Source: Symbiodinium natans
Taxonomy: Eukaryota; Sar; Dinophyceae; Suessiales; Symbiodiniaceae
Assembly (NCBI GenBank): GCA_905221605.1
Contig: CAJNDS010000400.1
Location: 42,501 to 106,500 of the forward strand
DNA length: 64,000 nt
Direction of reading: 5' to 3'
The position numbers were made by a program, and so were the translations under genes. Position 1 is the first letter of the stretch; each line of letters begins with the position of its first letter. This document shows, one piece after another, positions 51,901-61,592 of this stretch. The notes beneath the pieces are model-generated. The model searched no databases. It had not been told where the DNA came from and saw only the letters and a list, made by a program, of their open reading frames with translations.

Positions 51901-54900
51901 GCGGATCGGATTGCGACACATTTGGGGGACGATGACTTGCTTGTGGCCGCGTTCTCCGACTTCTCATGCAGCAGATGCCACAGAAACTTCTCACTGAGCA
52001 AAGGGACAAGATCTCTGCAGAGCTGGTGAATATGCACATCAAGAAGTTTCTAGCTTGGATGCAACATTCTTCACACGCAGGCCTCGTCCTTCGGCTCCTA
52101 ATGCAGCGGATCCCCAACGAACTTCTCACCGAGCATGGGGACAAGATCTCGTGCGAGTCTGCCAAGACGAGAATGCCAACACATGGCTGCACAGGGCAGC
52201 TAAAGCCGGTCATCTCGAGGCATGCCAGGCCTTAGTGGAGCAGGCGGGCCTTCAAGTGCGCGCGCGGAATTATGCTGGCGACGAGCCGCTTAGTCTGGCG
52301 GCCAACCGCGGGGTGGATCAGTTTCTTCGCAGCAAGCTGCCCTTCCACGAGGCTCGCTTCGGCCATGGTAATGCTTATGACGAGATGGCTGAGGACGAGA
52401 GCCAGGTGACCGAGGTGACTTGGTACACGGTGCCACTCCCTGGCAAAGTTGCTCTTGTAGGCGGCCGTCACTCTTTCCTGGTCATCGCCGTCTCTGAGGC
52501 AGACAAGCCAGTCAACAGCTACCTGCTCGAAAAGGCGGGCTCCGTCGCCGCGGCAGCCCATCAGAAGAACGGCATCTTCGTTGGCAGCCAAGATCTGGGC
52601 AACAACTTGCTGAGCGTAGAGGGGGTCAGCACTTTCGGGCAGCTGGCTCTTGGTGAGGGAAGTCTCAAAGATGGCCTCAAGATGATGGAGCTGCACGAGG
52701 CAGCCGACAGGACCGGACCCTACGATCTTGCCTCTTCGAACGGCCACCGTGCAGCCCAGCAAGTCTTCAACCACTGCTGTGCGAGGGCGGGGGACCAGGA
52801 ATTGCAGCTCCCGAACAAGTGGTTGGCCAAAAGTGCGCTCCATCTTGCAACTCGATGGGGTGTTCAACTCTGGCTGCTCAAGTCGGAAGTCGGTTCGGCG
52901 AAGTCCGAGTCCGCCTCGTGTGGCAAGCGGTGGATGCCCCGACCGGCTTCACAGCATTGATCTCCATGCCGATGACAGCGTGAAGATGGCCGCCCAGCTG
53001 AGCTCCATGGTCTACGACGAGGACCTTTCAGAGTGCCCTGAAGCCCCGCTGCCATGTGTTGGCGCTATCTGCATCCGCAACAGCTTAGAGCAGAGCAGTG
53101 CATGTGTACCACGCCGGCACTGAGGCCAGCCACAGGCTTGATGCGGGCGAAAGAAGGAGCAGCGAAGTGCCAGGAAACGAAAAAAGGCCCCTGTAGACGT
53201 CTTCGGAGTGGCTTGGATTCCAGGACACTATCGCCACCGCCGCCTTGCATCAAACTAACCCATCTGGTGCGGTCACGTATGTGAACTGGCCAAAGACTGT
53301 CGGGGCGACATTGTGTTGCGAGAGGTTATGCCCCTTGTGCCTGCCCATGTACTCCATGCCACGTGCAAACAGAGCAGCGCGAGTCCGGCGCAGTGGCTCC
53401 CGGCCCGGTCAGGCTCAGCGATGTACCTTGCCTTCCGCGGGACTGGTGATGTCCAAGATGCTGCGATCGACTCGAGCGCTGTGCCCGGCACGGTCAGGTT
53501 CAAAGAGCATGGCGTGCACAGTGGGATCGCCAACGCCGTTGAGCAGGAAGGAGATGAGGTGGACCACGTGGTGGAAGACATCCTTCAAGTGGTGAGTGAG
53601 CACCGCGATGCTGGGGAGCCGCTGGTACTCTGCGGACACTCGCTCGGTGGTGGCTACGCGCAAGTCATGGCCGTCCACTTGCTCCGCCGGGATGTCAGCG
53701 TATCGGCAGTCCGTACCTCTGGTGCACCGCACGTCCTGGTCCCTCCCAGGGCTGGGGCGCCTCAGCAACTGTGGCAGCGGCTGCACGCGATCACACAGCA
53801 CTGGGTGCATGACTGGGATCCAGTCCCGCGGCTTCCCCTTTGCAAGAGCTGGCTGGTGGATGTCCTGCCGAAGCTGAAGCAAGAAATTGCTGGAGGTATC
53901 AGGGCTGGAAGGCTTTCAAGAAAGCTACGATGCCAGCAGAGGCCATCTGTTGGAGAAGTACGATGTGGTGGGTGAGATCGTGTTGGTGAGTCTGAACTCC
54001 AGCTCGGCCTACCAAGCCAGCGCAGGCTCTCCGCCGTTGAAGGAGCTCCTCAGCCAGCAACCTCCTGGCTCAGCCATGACACTCAGCAGGCTCCTAGTTC
54101 CTAGCATACCACAGCATGCGCGACTACCTCCAGATTGCTCTGAAGCTGACAGCTGTGTAAGATTGTGTAAGCAAAGCTTACTTCGCACCGGGAATTGAAA
54201 GCTCGCATCTTCCACAAGCGGCGCAAGCGATCACACCGACATCTTGCCCGGCTTGTAGAAAGAGCTTGCAGTGCAAGAGGCCACCTTAACATGTTCCCAA
54301 AAGCGGACTCGAGAAAGGTTCCAATGCTTGCAAGATGTAGCATCTCGAGTGCAGTTCAGGCCCTTCAGCTTGGAAATGAGCATCCCTCACGCCGGCTCTG
54401 ATCCAGCCAGTACCCTCAGCCTACGATTCATGAAGCCCCAGCTGTGAAAATTAAAAAGGTTACCCTCTACCAAACCCCAAACCCTAAACCCTAAACTCCA
54501 AACTCTAAACCCTAAACCCAGATCGTAAAGACCCGTCCGCTTTGTCCAGGCCTTGGCCAATCGTCCCGATATCGTTAGGGATGACTACATGGCCGGGGCC
54601 CCTGTGCGAGTCTGCGAGGGGGCTTAAAATGAGAGGTTAGAGGCTAGAATTTGGGGTTCAGGGTCTTGGTGCTTACCATATCCCCCCTGGGAATTGTTTT
54701 TTTTTCTTGTTTTTGTTTATATAAAACCCAGAAGGATATGAAAACATTGCTTTTATTCAGGCTCTAAAAGGGGAGTATAGCTTGGGGCTTTGGGGTTTAG
54801 GGTTTAGGGTTTGCAGGCCTTGGTGGAATGCCTACTTAGAGGTTCAAGGAGAGCAAGAAGCAGGTTCCTAGGGTTGGCCCTACATTCGTTGCTAGCGTTT

Positions 54901-56099
54901 TGTCACATTCCTTTCCGCTTTTTTGGCGCTTCTGGCTGTTTCTGTTTCTTCCTGGACTGTGCTTGCAAATAAGTCCCCAAACCCCCTAAACCCTAGACCC
55001 TAAGCCATAAACCCTAAACCCTAAGCCCCTAAGCCCCTAAGTCCGAAATCCCACGTGTAACTCACCCACGCGTCTTCGAGCAAAGGCTTTCTGAGAGCGG
55101 ACCGGGGCGGAGCCCGCAACACCTGGGTTAAAGGTTGAGCTGAGGGTTGAATGCACTGAGTCCCTGTTAAACCCTGAACCCTGAACCCTAAACCCTAAAC
55201 CCCTAACCCCGAAATCCTAAACCCTCATCATCCGGAGAAGCTTCTATCTTAAACCCCAAACCCCTCCCCTCCTGCCCAGTGGATGCCCCCCAAAGACCCT
55301 GCGCTTCAACAGCCCTATAATCCCTACCCTTAAGCATCTAAACTCCCAAACCCAAAACAACCCCCCCCCCCCCCCCACGCGCAAGAAACAGAACAAATGA
55401 GTACAAACAAAAACAGGAGAAAAGAAGCCAAAGCCCTCAACACCCCAAAAACTGCCAAACAAGAACAAACCTCCTAAGCCCCATAAGCCCTAAACCCTCA
55501 ACCCTCAACCCTAAACACTCAACCCTCAACCCTCAACTAAACCCTAAACCGTCCCCTAAGGAAGAGCTCGAGGCCCTGCAGGCAGCCCCGTTTTTTCGGG
55601 TTCTTGGCGTTTTTGAGGTTTAGGGTTGAGTTTTTTTTTTTTTTTTTTTTTTTTTTTCGTTTTTTTTGGTTTTTTATTTTTAGGGCTGTGGATTTTCAAT
55701 GTTCAACTGGGTCCTTTGATATTTTTCTCAGGATTTTTAGTTTATAGGGTTTCAGGGTTTAGTGATTTCTGGGGTTCTGGGGTTTCGCGTTTGGGTTTTT
55801 AGGATGTGGGCTTTGGGGTTGACAATGTCTAATTTCACACACCAGACCTTGGGGGGGGGAGGGGCGGGGACACGGGGCTTGTAGTTCAGTGTGTTTTTTT
55901 GGGTTGCTGGTGGGTCAAAGCCTAAAACCCTTCAAACCCAGTTTTCGTAGAGTTTAGGGTTTGGGGTTTGGGGTTTAGGGTTTAGGGTTTAGGGCCTAAA
56001 GCAGCCCTCAACCGGGCTTCAAGCCCTAACAGCCTCGCCAGGACAAGGTGCCGCCCTTCCCCACCGAGGAGGCCATGCGCATCCTCGCCACAGAGCTGG
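48791..56099 (+). CDS. ABC1/UbiB (ADCK)-family kinase-like gene, N-terminal part, seven small exons
   Basis: Exons proposed from protein-family matches and splice sites: 48791-48848 (or from 48821), 49278-49331, 49955-50001, 51230-51290, 54550-54591, 55561-55581 (21 nt) and 56042-56099. They join in phase. They encode YSAEEVEAVALAKPLAVLGR, then FRVGRFYFDLRLLG, ELRQLLLDLGPCYVKLGQ, ALANRPDIVRDDYM, EELEALQ and DKVPPFPTEEAMRILATELG. The order and wording match plastid or mitochondrial ABC1 kinases (consensus ELR..L..LGP.(F/Y)IKLGQALS.RPD, then EEL..LQD.VPPF). Donors are GC in four cases and GT in three. Introns are 0.4-3.3 kb and largely CCCTAAA-type repeats. ABC1 proteins are atypical kinases tied to quinone metabolism. 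The catalytic core (the AAASLGQVY region onward) was not found downstream, so the gene is truncated or the remaining exons are lost or beyond the element at 58 kb. Confidence 0.7.
49830..49905 (+). repeat. intronic CCCTAAA array
   Basis: Ten CCCTAAA heptamers inside the deduced second intron of the ABC1-like gene, about 50 bp before exon 3. Confidence 0.9.
50047..50160. repeat. 57-bp tandem repeat made of TAGGG variants
   Basis: Two copies of a 57-bp unit (50047-50103 and 50104-50160) composed of degenerate TTTAGGG, CGTAGGG and TATAGGG words. It shows that degenerate telomere-like DNA is itself duplicating inside this intron. Confidence 0.75.
50347..50475 (+). repeat. intronic CCCTAAA array
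   Basis: About eighteen nearly perfect CCCTAAA heptamers in the third deduced intron of the ABC1-like gene. Confidence 0.9.
50919..51020. repeat. C-rich tract with A interruptions
   Basis: About 100 bp of C with single A residues, 210 bp before ABC1-like exon 4. The Pro-rich and Gly-rich open frames across it are artefacts. Confidence 0.9.
51640..54000 (+). pseudogene. ankyrin-repeat / class 3 lipase gene, decayed or intron-split
   Basis: Coding fragments run in one direction but in changing frames. A duplicated motif MQ..P..LLTE..DKIS appears at about 51966-52030 and 52098-52160. An ankyrin-like segment in another frame (ANTWLHRAAKAGHLEACQAL, about 52170-52310) continues to about 52860. 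Then comes KMAAQLSSMVYDEDL (about 52985-53030), and finally an alpha/beta-hydrolase core at 53258-53975: YLAFRGTGD (about 53425), HSGIANAV, the nucleophile elbow LVLCGHSLGGGYAQ (about 53625), TSGAPHVLVP and HDWDPVPRLP. These are Lipase_3 hallmarks with Ser, Asp and a final His region. Several frame changes without clear splice sites suggest a pseudogene. It lies entirely within the ABC1-like intron 51291-54549. Confidence 0.6.
54600..56040. other. intronic repeat-rich DNA of the ABC1-like gene
   Basis: Degenerate CCCTAAA/TTTAGGG words throughout, a poly-C run at 55361-55377, a T-tract of about 30 (55629-55660) and G-rich words near 55850. The only coding pieces I can support are the 21-nt exon at 55561-55581 and the exon at 56042. 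Confidence 0.6.
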
Positions 56100-56573
56100 G
56101 TGAGGAGCGAGACGCCCCTTCTTGGGCTTGAAGGGTCCAGGGCTTAGGGTTTAGGGCTTGGGGCTTGGGGTTGAGGGCTTCGGGTTTTGCAGGGCTCGCC
56201 TTGGTCTAGGGCTTAGGGCTTGGGGCTGAGGATTTCGGGCTTCGGGGGCTTAAGTTGTTGCGGACTTGGGTTTTCCCAGGGGTTTCGGAGTGTCTCTGAA
56301 CGCCAAAACTGGTGGGAAACCGAGCTTTGAAACCTCAAATGCTCCGAATGCTTCGAGCCTCCAAGGCTGCAACCTCTGGGCCTTCAACCCTCAGTTCTCT
56401 TGCTGTTCCGACAAAAATGGTCAGCACTGAGTCTTACATCTTAAAGCTCTTCTGCTTCGAAGCCAAAAGACTGAAGGCCAAGCTAGGATTCTTACATGCG
56501 TTCCCGCAGCTTTGACTCGAATTGCCATTTGCGGATCCGTTTGTTTGTCGACTTGCACTCAAAAACACTGGTC

Positions 56574-56834
56574 ATGGCGATGCGCCAGGTCCTCATGGTG
56601 CTGTGGGCTCTGGCGATGTGCCTTTACCAGGTGGAGTCCACACGCAGCTCAATCACCCTTCACTCGCCCAACAGCCATGCTGATGCCGAGAATGACAAGG
56701 AGGACAAGCCGGACTCTCATGCCAGCCTCCTGGAGGAAGAGAAGGTGGGATGCTTCCGACATCAGGATTGCCCGATGTGCTATCTTTGCTCCCAAGGGCA
56801 CTGCTACAAGAACACGGTTTCGGACTTCTGCTAG
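56574..56834 (+). CDS. small secreted cysteine-rich protein
   Basis: 86 aa from the ATG at 56574, the first of two in-frame ATGs two codons apart. Residues 3-22 (MRQVLMVLWALAMCLYQVES) form a signal peptide. Next comes a hydrophilic Asp/Glu/Lys/Ser-rich propeptide-like stretch, then a compact tail with six cysteines in about 27 residues (GCFRHQDCPMCYLCSQGHCY, then a final DFC). The spacing suggests a small disulfide-bonded domain; I do not recognise the family. It lies 470 bp after the last identified ABC1-like exon and could be independent or lie in an intron. A weak spliced-leader-like word (GCCATTTGCGG) occurs about 50 bp upstream. No evidence for toxicity. Confidence 0.5.
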   Translation: MAMRQVLMVLWALAMCLYQVESTRSSITLHSPNSHADAENDKEDKPDSHASLLEEEKVGCFRHQDCPMCYLCSQGHCYKNTVSDFC

Positions 56835-57125
56835 AGGTTCCGAGCGACAGCGAGAACGACCGCGATTGACGTGCTCAGATACTCTCTTCGTGAAGTGAGC
56901 AGTGCCCAGTCGCGTTTCATGTTTCTTGTTCCAGAGGTTGCGGCACTTGTACCACTTGACACGAGGACTCGGCTTTGCATTGCGCCGAAAATCGGCGTTT
57001 GAGAACGCCTTCGAAGATTGAGGGTTTGCGAGGTTTGGGGCTCTTGCGGCCGGGTAGGTTGGTCATTCTTCAATCCTTCAGGCTTTGAGGAGTCAAGATC
57101 CGGGTTTCGGGCATGTGAGGTGGAC

Positions 57126-57199
57126 CCGAACCCTAAACCCTAAACCCTAAACCCTAAACCCTAAACCCTAAACCCTAAACCCTAAACCCTAAACCCTAA
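57126..57199 (+). repeat. interstitial CCCTAAA array
   Basis: Ten clean CCCTAAA heptamers, the last telomere-like array before the AT-rich element. Confidence 0.9.
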
Positions 57200-57489
57200 A
57201 TTTAAGAGCCTCCGGCTCAAGCCGCCGACCCCGCTGGAGCATAGTTGAAAGGTTTAAACGCGCTCGTCAGCTCAAAGGATCCAAAAGTTGATTTGCTTGA
57301 GCCTCTGTGAAACGTTGGGGGGGGGGGGAGTAGCACCAGGACCCAAACAGGAGCTGAAGCCAGCTTGAAGCACATCAATTCAAGCCCAGCAAGCAGGAGG
57401 GGGGGGGGTAGGGGGGTGGGGGGGGGTAGGGGAGATAGCCGACACCTCGCCCCAGTCCACTTTGTAACCCGTCGGCACACCAGCCCGAC

Positions 57490-57840
57490 AAATATCAACC
57501 AAAAAATCCCTAAATCATGTTCCCGAAATCCTTAGCCCAAAATCTTAGCCCAAAAAATCCCGAAACCATATTCCCGAAATCCTTAGCCCAAAATCCCAAG
57601 CCAAAAATCCCGAAACCATATTCCCAAATCCCCGTTATTCCTTAGCCCAAAATCCCAAGCCAAAAAATCCCAAGCCAAAAAATCCCCGTAAAACCATATT
57701 CTCAAAATCCCAAGCCTAAACCCAAGAAAAAACACCTTCCCCCATAAATCCCCGTTATTCTTCAGCCCAAAACCCTAAACCACAAACCCAAGAATAACAA
57801 TAAGCCTTATACTGGGGCAAGCTCCCTCTTTCGCTTCTCT
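57490..57840. repeat. AAATCC / TTAGCCCAAAATCCC degenerate repeat
   Basis: Short phrases such as CCTTAGCCCAAAATCCC and AACCATATTCCC recur many times without a fixed period. No coding potential seen. Confidence 0.6.
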
Positions 57841-57843
57841 GCG

Positions 57844-58000
57844 TTGCAAAATCCCGCAAAAGCTATTGCAAAATCCCGCAAAAGCTATTGCAAAATCCCG
57901 CAAACGCCATTGCAAAATCCCGCAAACGCCATTGCAAAATCCCGCAAACGCCATTGCAAAATCCCGCAAACGCCATTGCAAAATCCCGCAATCGCCCCCA
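57844..58000. repeat. 22-bp tandem repeat, seven units
   Basis: Unit TTGCAAAATCCCGCAAACGCCA (two units with AAGCTA instead of ACGCCA), ending just before the start of the AT-rich element. It may be a host satellite next to the integration site, or part of the element's terminal repeat. Confidence 0.85.
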
Positions 58001-58088
58001 AAAATGAGTAGAAATCGAGCTAAAGGGGCGTTTGCGTAAATCCGCAAACGGGGGACACAATGGCTCAAACAATTTAGCTCAAATATTT

Positions 58089-59000
58089 TTACACTTTCAG
58101 CAATTCATGGCGCAAATAACCACGTCCATTAATATAATAATGTTTTTGTCCCAACACAGTTTTAATGTCATCAATGGTATAGGAGTTTTCACTCCACGAG
58201 CTCTTCCTTTCTTTATCCAATTTATCTTTCTTCCGAAATATTTTGACCTTTGACCCCATCTCGAGTTCGGGATACTTTCGGGTTTTAGTTGCATTCATTG
58301 CGATATTAGCCTTAACTTTGAGTTCGTTTTCGGGCTTTTTTGCTTCTTTGGGCACTAACCCAGTCGCTGAATGAACCATTTTATTATTATATGTTATCAT
58401 TATCTCAAATATATAATCTGTCCATTGAATATTCTCTTTACCTTTTTTCTCATCCGCTTCGACTCTCTTAAATAACATATCTTTAACTGTCCTGATCGCG
58501 CGCTCGGCGAACGTGGGATGTGTTCGGGTTCTATGTATTTCCATACCCTGTTCCTCAATGTATTCTTTGATAACATTACTATTTAAACTACCTTCGTCAT
58601 CGGAATAAATAAGTTCGGGGGCTTTACCCATTTTATGTATTCCTTCTATAAGCCCAGCTAATACATCGTCTTGTAGCTTACTTTTAATTGGAACTATTAC
58701 GAGATATTTACTAAATATGTCAATCACTACCATACCAACATTAAACTTTTGATTTTTCAAATCATTATTTGTAATAAAAAATAAATCGATTTGGAACTCA
58801 TAAAAACTATGAGGGGCAACAAATGAATTAAATCCCGACATAGGTTTTTTTCTTTCTATGTTCTTTTCAAACCATGCCTTAACGTCAGCCATTGTAATGC
58901 TTTTATCTTTAGCTTTAGCATCTTTATACGTAACAGCTTGTGACCCAAATCCGCTTCTATCAAAATAAATATCCGATATTATCTTATTCTTGTCTGACAT
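58089..59000 (-). CDS. Polinton-type DDE integrase
   Basis: 303 aa, ATG at 59000-58998. The rve-type core has FQIDLFFI (first Asp, about residue 72), VVIDIFSKYLVIVPIKSK (the strand after it), LIYSDDEGSLNSNVI (second Asp, about 134) and HPTFAERAIRTVKDML (Glu about 166), followed by NNKMVHSATG. The C-terminus (MGSKVKIFRKKDKLDK, then WSENSYTID, YYINGRGYLRHELL) is the chromo-like end seen in Maverick/Polinton integrases. The N-terminus is short, with no clear HHCC finger. It would catalyse insertion of the element. The frame looks intact. Confidence 0.85.
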   Translation of the reverse strand: MSDKNKIISDIYFDRSGFGSQAVTYKDAKAKDKSITMADVKAWFEKNIERKKPMSGFNSFVAPHSFYEFQIDLFFITNNDLKNQKFNVGMVVIDIFSKYLVIVPIKSKLQDDVLAGLIEGIHKMGKAPELIYSDDEGSLNSNVIKEYIEEQGMEIHRTRTHPTFAERAIRTVKDMLFKRVEADEKKGKENIQWTDYIFEIMITYNNKMVHSATGLVPKEAKKPENELKVKANIAMNATKTRKYPELEMGSKVKIFRKKDKLDKERKSSWSENSYTIDDIKTVLGQKHYYINGRGYLRHELLKV

Positions 59001-59001
59001 T

Positions 59002-59035
59002 GATAATATATATAATATATATTATATATATTATC
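59002..59035. promoter_or_regulatory. perfect 34-bp AT palindrome between helicase and integrase genes
   Basis: Begins GATAATATATATAATA and ends with its exact reverse complement, with no spacer. It lies one base upstream of the integrase ATG and four bases from the helicase stop, so it may act as terminator of the upstream gene, promoter of the integrase gene, or a protein-binding site. Confidence 0.75.
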
Positions 59036-59038
59036 GAA

Positions 59039-61378
59039 TTATCTCGCGCAACAATTACACATAACACACATGCTATTGCAGTTGCTTATATAATGTGCCT
59101 TGTCATTGTTAAGCCTATTGGCTGATAAATTGGTAGTGAGCTTGTGGTCAACCCTTTCAACTACAAAGGGTTCATTACAGTCGGTGCATCTGTTTTTTAA
59201 TTGACTCATAAGCCACTCAACATTTACGTAGTCCTCTTCGTTTATTGAACGCCCCGCTTCTATATCTTGTGATTTGTATTGTTTAACCTTTTGGTTAAAA
59301 TACCTTTCAATCTCAGATTCTTTAATGTCTCGTGCTATTTCATACTTATAGAATTTAACTCTATTTAAGTCCTTACTGCGTGTAAGGCTGGTATACAACC
59401 ACTCTTTCGAAACATAATTATACATCCAATCATAAATTACTATATCGCCATCAACCGAACACCCTTGTTTACTATGGCATGTGTAACACGAAGCATAAAT
59501 AAAGTTCTTTCTCAACAAAGCTAAACTGATATCTTGTTCTGTGTTTGTTTTTACGTTTTTGAGTGTCAGAATGTTATTATTAATATTGGTTATCTCATAC
59601 TTAAAATTAACATTATATTTCATGTTCTTGAATCTTGTATAAACACGACAAATAACCAAATCACCGATTATATACTCCTCATCTATGTTTTTCATCTTCC
59701 GAATATGTTGCGATACTTTCCTGCATGTTTCGTTGGTATATGCTATGTTATTGTCAATGAGTTCTATCTCTTCTGTGTATTCAAAATATTTCTCGATAAT
59801 CTGTTTATTTGTCATGTCTGTTTTGAAAATGTCATGATGGATATTTTCTAATTTTATTCTATCTTCCTCGTTGGTTAATCTTTTACATATTTCTAAATAA
59901 ATATAGTCCTTGAACATTTGCTTTATACAACTGTCTAAATATATGTGGTAATCTTGTGTGTTAGTTATATCCACAACGCCCTGTAACTGGTGTTCGTCGC
60001 CTGTTGCTACGATAATTTTGTCGGGGTTCTTTTCTAAAAATGTTTTTATTCTTGCTAACACCGGAATATTGTTAAAGTAGATTTCGTCAAAGACTATAAC
60101 ATCATACATAGAATAATCAAAGTCTTTCATTTTCTCTTCCCCGACTTGGATTGAAAAGAATGTATTAACTGTTACTGCTTCTACTCCACATTCTTGATTT
60201 AAATTGTTCGTGGGCGTTACAAACAATATTCTTTTATTTGGTATCTGCTTCGGTATATGTGATTTGCCACTTCCGGCATATAAGGATTTAATTAAAACGT
60301 GCTTGTGTTCGAGAACTTTCTCAACCGCTTCTTTGCTATCCCATTCGTCTTTTAACATAATTCTTTCATTAACAACTTCGGGTATTTCTATTGGTTTGTT
60401 CTGCTTCATCTCATATTCCTGATAAGGGAACCCAAAGTTATTTAAAACGCCTTTCCAATCGCCGATGTCCTTACCAAACTTCAGTAACTTCATTGCTTTT
60501 TGTAAATCCTTCCTTAATATTGTGAATGCATCTGTTTTAACGCTAAAGACTTCTATGTCATTTTCTCGTAGTGTGTTATAATCCTTGTATATTCTGTAAT
60601 TATGATATTGGAGTAAAAGCTCCTTAATGTAACGATAACCATTTTTCAAGACGGCGTGGTCTGTTAAATTTAGAACGTAGTATCTTCCTTTGTTTTTTGT
60701 ATCTTCGTCTGGCACTTCTTCTTTCTCTCCTTCATCATCACTAAACTCATCATAATCATCATCGTTATCATCATAACCTTCTTCTTTCTCGAACTGTTTG
60801 ATAATATTAATCCGACCACCATACATATGTTGATATAACTGTGCTTCTCGCAAGTCCTTGAATAAAACCGATTTCTGGGCTGTTGTTACTCCCTTCTCTA
60901 ACAAGCCGATATTTACATTTGCTATTTGTTTTTTTAGTTTGGTGTCTTCTTGGGTATCATCTGATATATGGGTTTCTACTAATTCCTTAACAATCTTTTT
61001 ATAATCACAATTATATATAAAGGAAGGCTTCTTATAATATTTAATGATGATACCATCATTCAGAACATCTTTTAGAAACTTTCCGTAACAAAGGCAGAAC
61101 CGCTTGTTGAAGAACAGATTAGCCTTATACACTTCCACGGTGTATAAGACTAAATCCTCAATTTCCTCACCATTGTATTTTACCCATTTGTCGAATTGGT
61201 TAAATACTGGTATTTTTTTCATTTTCGTTAGGGCATGTGTAAATGCTTTTGTCATATCTATCTCGCATGCATTCTTATGCGTCGCTTCTATAAAATGGTG
61301 ATATTCCTGATTTTCAACTTTGCCCGTCATTTGGTTAAACTTTTCGCGATATTCAATTTGTCGGTATGTGTCTTCCAA
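59039..61378 (-). CDS. polymerase-like / SF1 helicase protein with Cys/His C-terminal tail
   Basis: 779 aa in the open part. Helicase motifs are clear: Walker A YAGSGKSH (367-374), Walker B VIVFDEIYF (427-435), ATGDEHQLQG (458-467), CHSKQGCSVDGD (634-645) and YTSLTRSKD (662-670), an SF1 set. The N-terminal third has possible family-B polymerase-like elements (EIDMTKAF near 39-46, KKQIANVNIG near 149-158, KTDAF near 281-285), but these are weak. An acidic linker lies at about 198-227. The C-terminus has CTDC...CVMCN with intervening His residues, an HNH/zinc-like module. The start is uncertain because homologous sequence seems to continue upstream through a frameshift (61353-61378). Likely role: replication of the element. 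Confidence 0.7.
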   Translation of the reverse strand: MEDTYRQIEYREKFNQMTGKVENQEYHHFIEATHKNACEIDMTKAFTHALTKMKKIPVFNQFDKWVKYNGEEIEDLVLYTVEVYKANLFFNKRFCLCYGKFLKDVLNDGIIIKYYKKPSFIYNCDYKKIVKELVETHISDDTQEDTKLKKQIANVNIGLLEKGVTTAQKSVLFKDLREAQLYQHMYGGRINIIKQFEKEEGYDDNDDDYDEFSDDEGEKEEVPDEDTKNKGRYYVLNLTDHAVLKNGYRYIKELLLQYHNYRIYKDYNTLRENDIEVFSVKTDAFTILRKDLQKAMKLLKFGKDIGDWKGVLNNFGFPYQEYEMKQNKPIEIPEVVNERIMLKDEWDSKEAVEKVLEHKHVLIKSLYAGSGKSHIPKQIPNKRILFVTPTNNLNQECGVEAVTVNTFFSIQVGEEKMKDFDYSMYDVIVFDEIYFNNIPVLARIKTFLEKNPDKIIVATGDEHQLQGVVDITNTQDYHIYLDSCIKQMFKDYIYLEICKRLTNEEDRIKLENIHHDIFKTDMTNKQIIEKYFEYTEEIELIDNNIAYTNETCRKVSQHIRKMKNIDEEYIIGDLVICRVYTRFKNMKYNVNFKYEITNINNNILTLKNVKTNTEQDISLALLRKNFIYASCYTCHSKQGCSVDGDIVIYDWMYNYVSKEWLYTSLTRSKDLNRVKFYKYEIARDIKESEIERYFNQKVKQYKSQDIEAGRSINEEDYVNVEWLMSQLKNRCTDCNEPFVVERVDHKLTTNLSANRLNNDKAHYISNCNSMCVMCNCCAR

Positions 61379-61583
61379 CTCTCACCTTCAAATTCATATA
61401 TTCCCTTCCCTTATGTTGTTGTAAGCTGGATAAGTTAAAATTCATAACGTAAATATGGTTATTCTTAACGAGACCATAAAAGGCTCTGATTTTTTTATTG
61501 ACATGTTCTGTTTTATAAATGCAATTCCCTATGATGTCAAAAATTCTCACGGGAATAGTAAAATGATTGAAGACAACCTCCAT
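61353..61583 (-). pseudogene. fragment of the same replication polyprotein
   Basis: 76-aa open piece in the same frame as the 350-aa ORF upstream, separated from it by one TGA codon (61595-61593) and three codons. It overlaps the helicase ORF by 26 bp in a different frame. Its content (MEVVFNHF, then VRIFDIIGN, FYGLVKNNHIYVMN) reads as a continuation of the upstream ORF. Most likely it is the middle of a larger gene interrupted by a nonsense change and a frameshift. Confidence 0.6.
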
Positions 61584-61592
61584 ATCTTCAAT

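Noticed and set aside
57844-58000. Regular 22-bp repeats considered as a CRISPR array
   Set aside because: Units are contiguous without unique spacers, the context is eukaryotic, and no cas genes are present.
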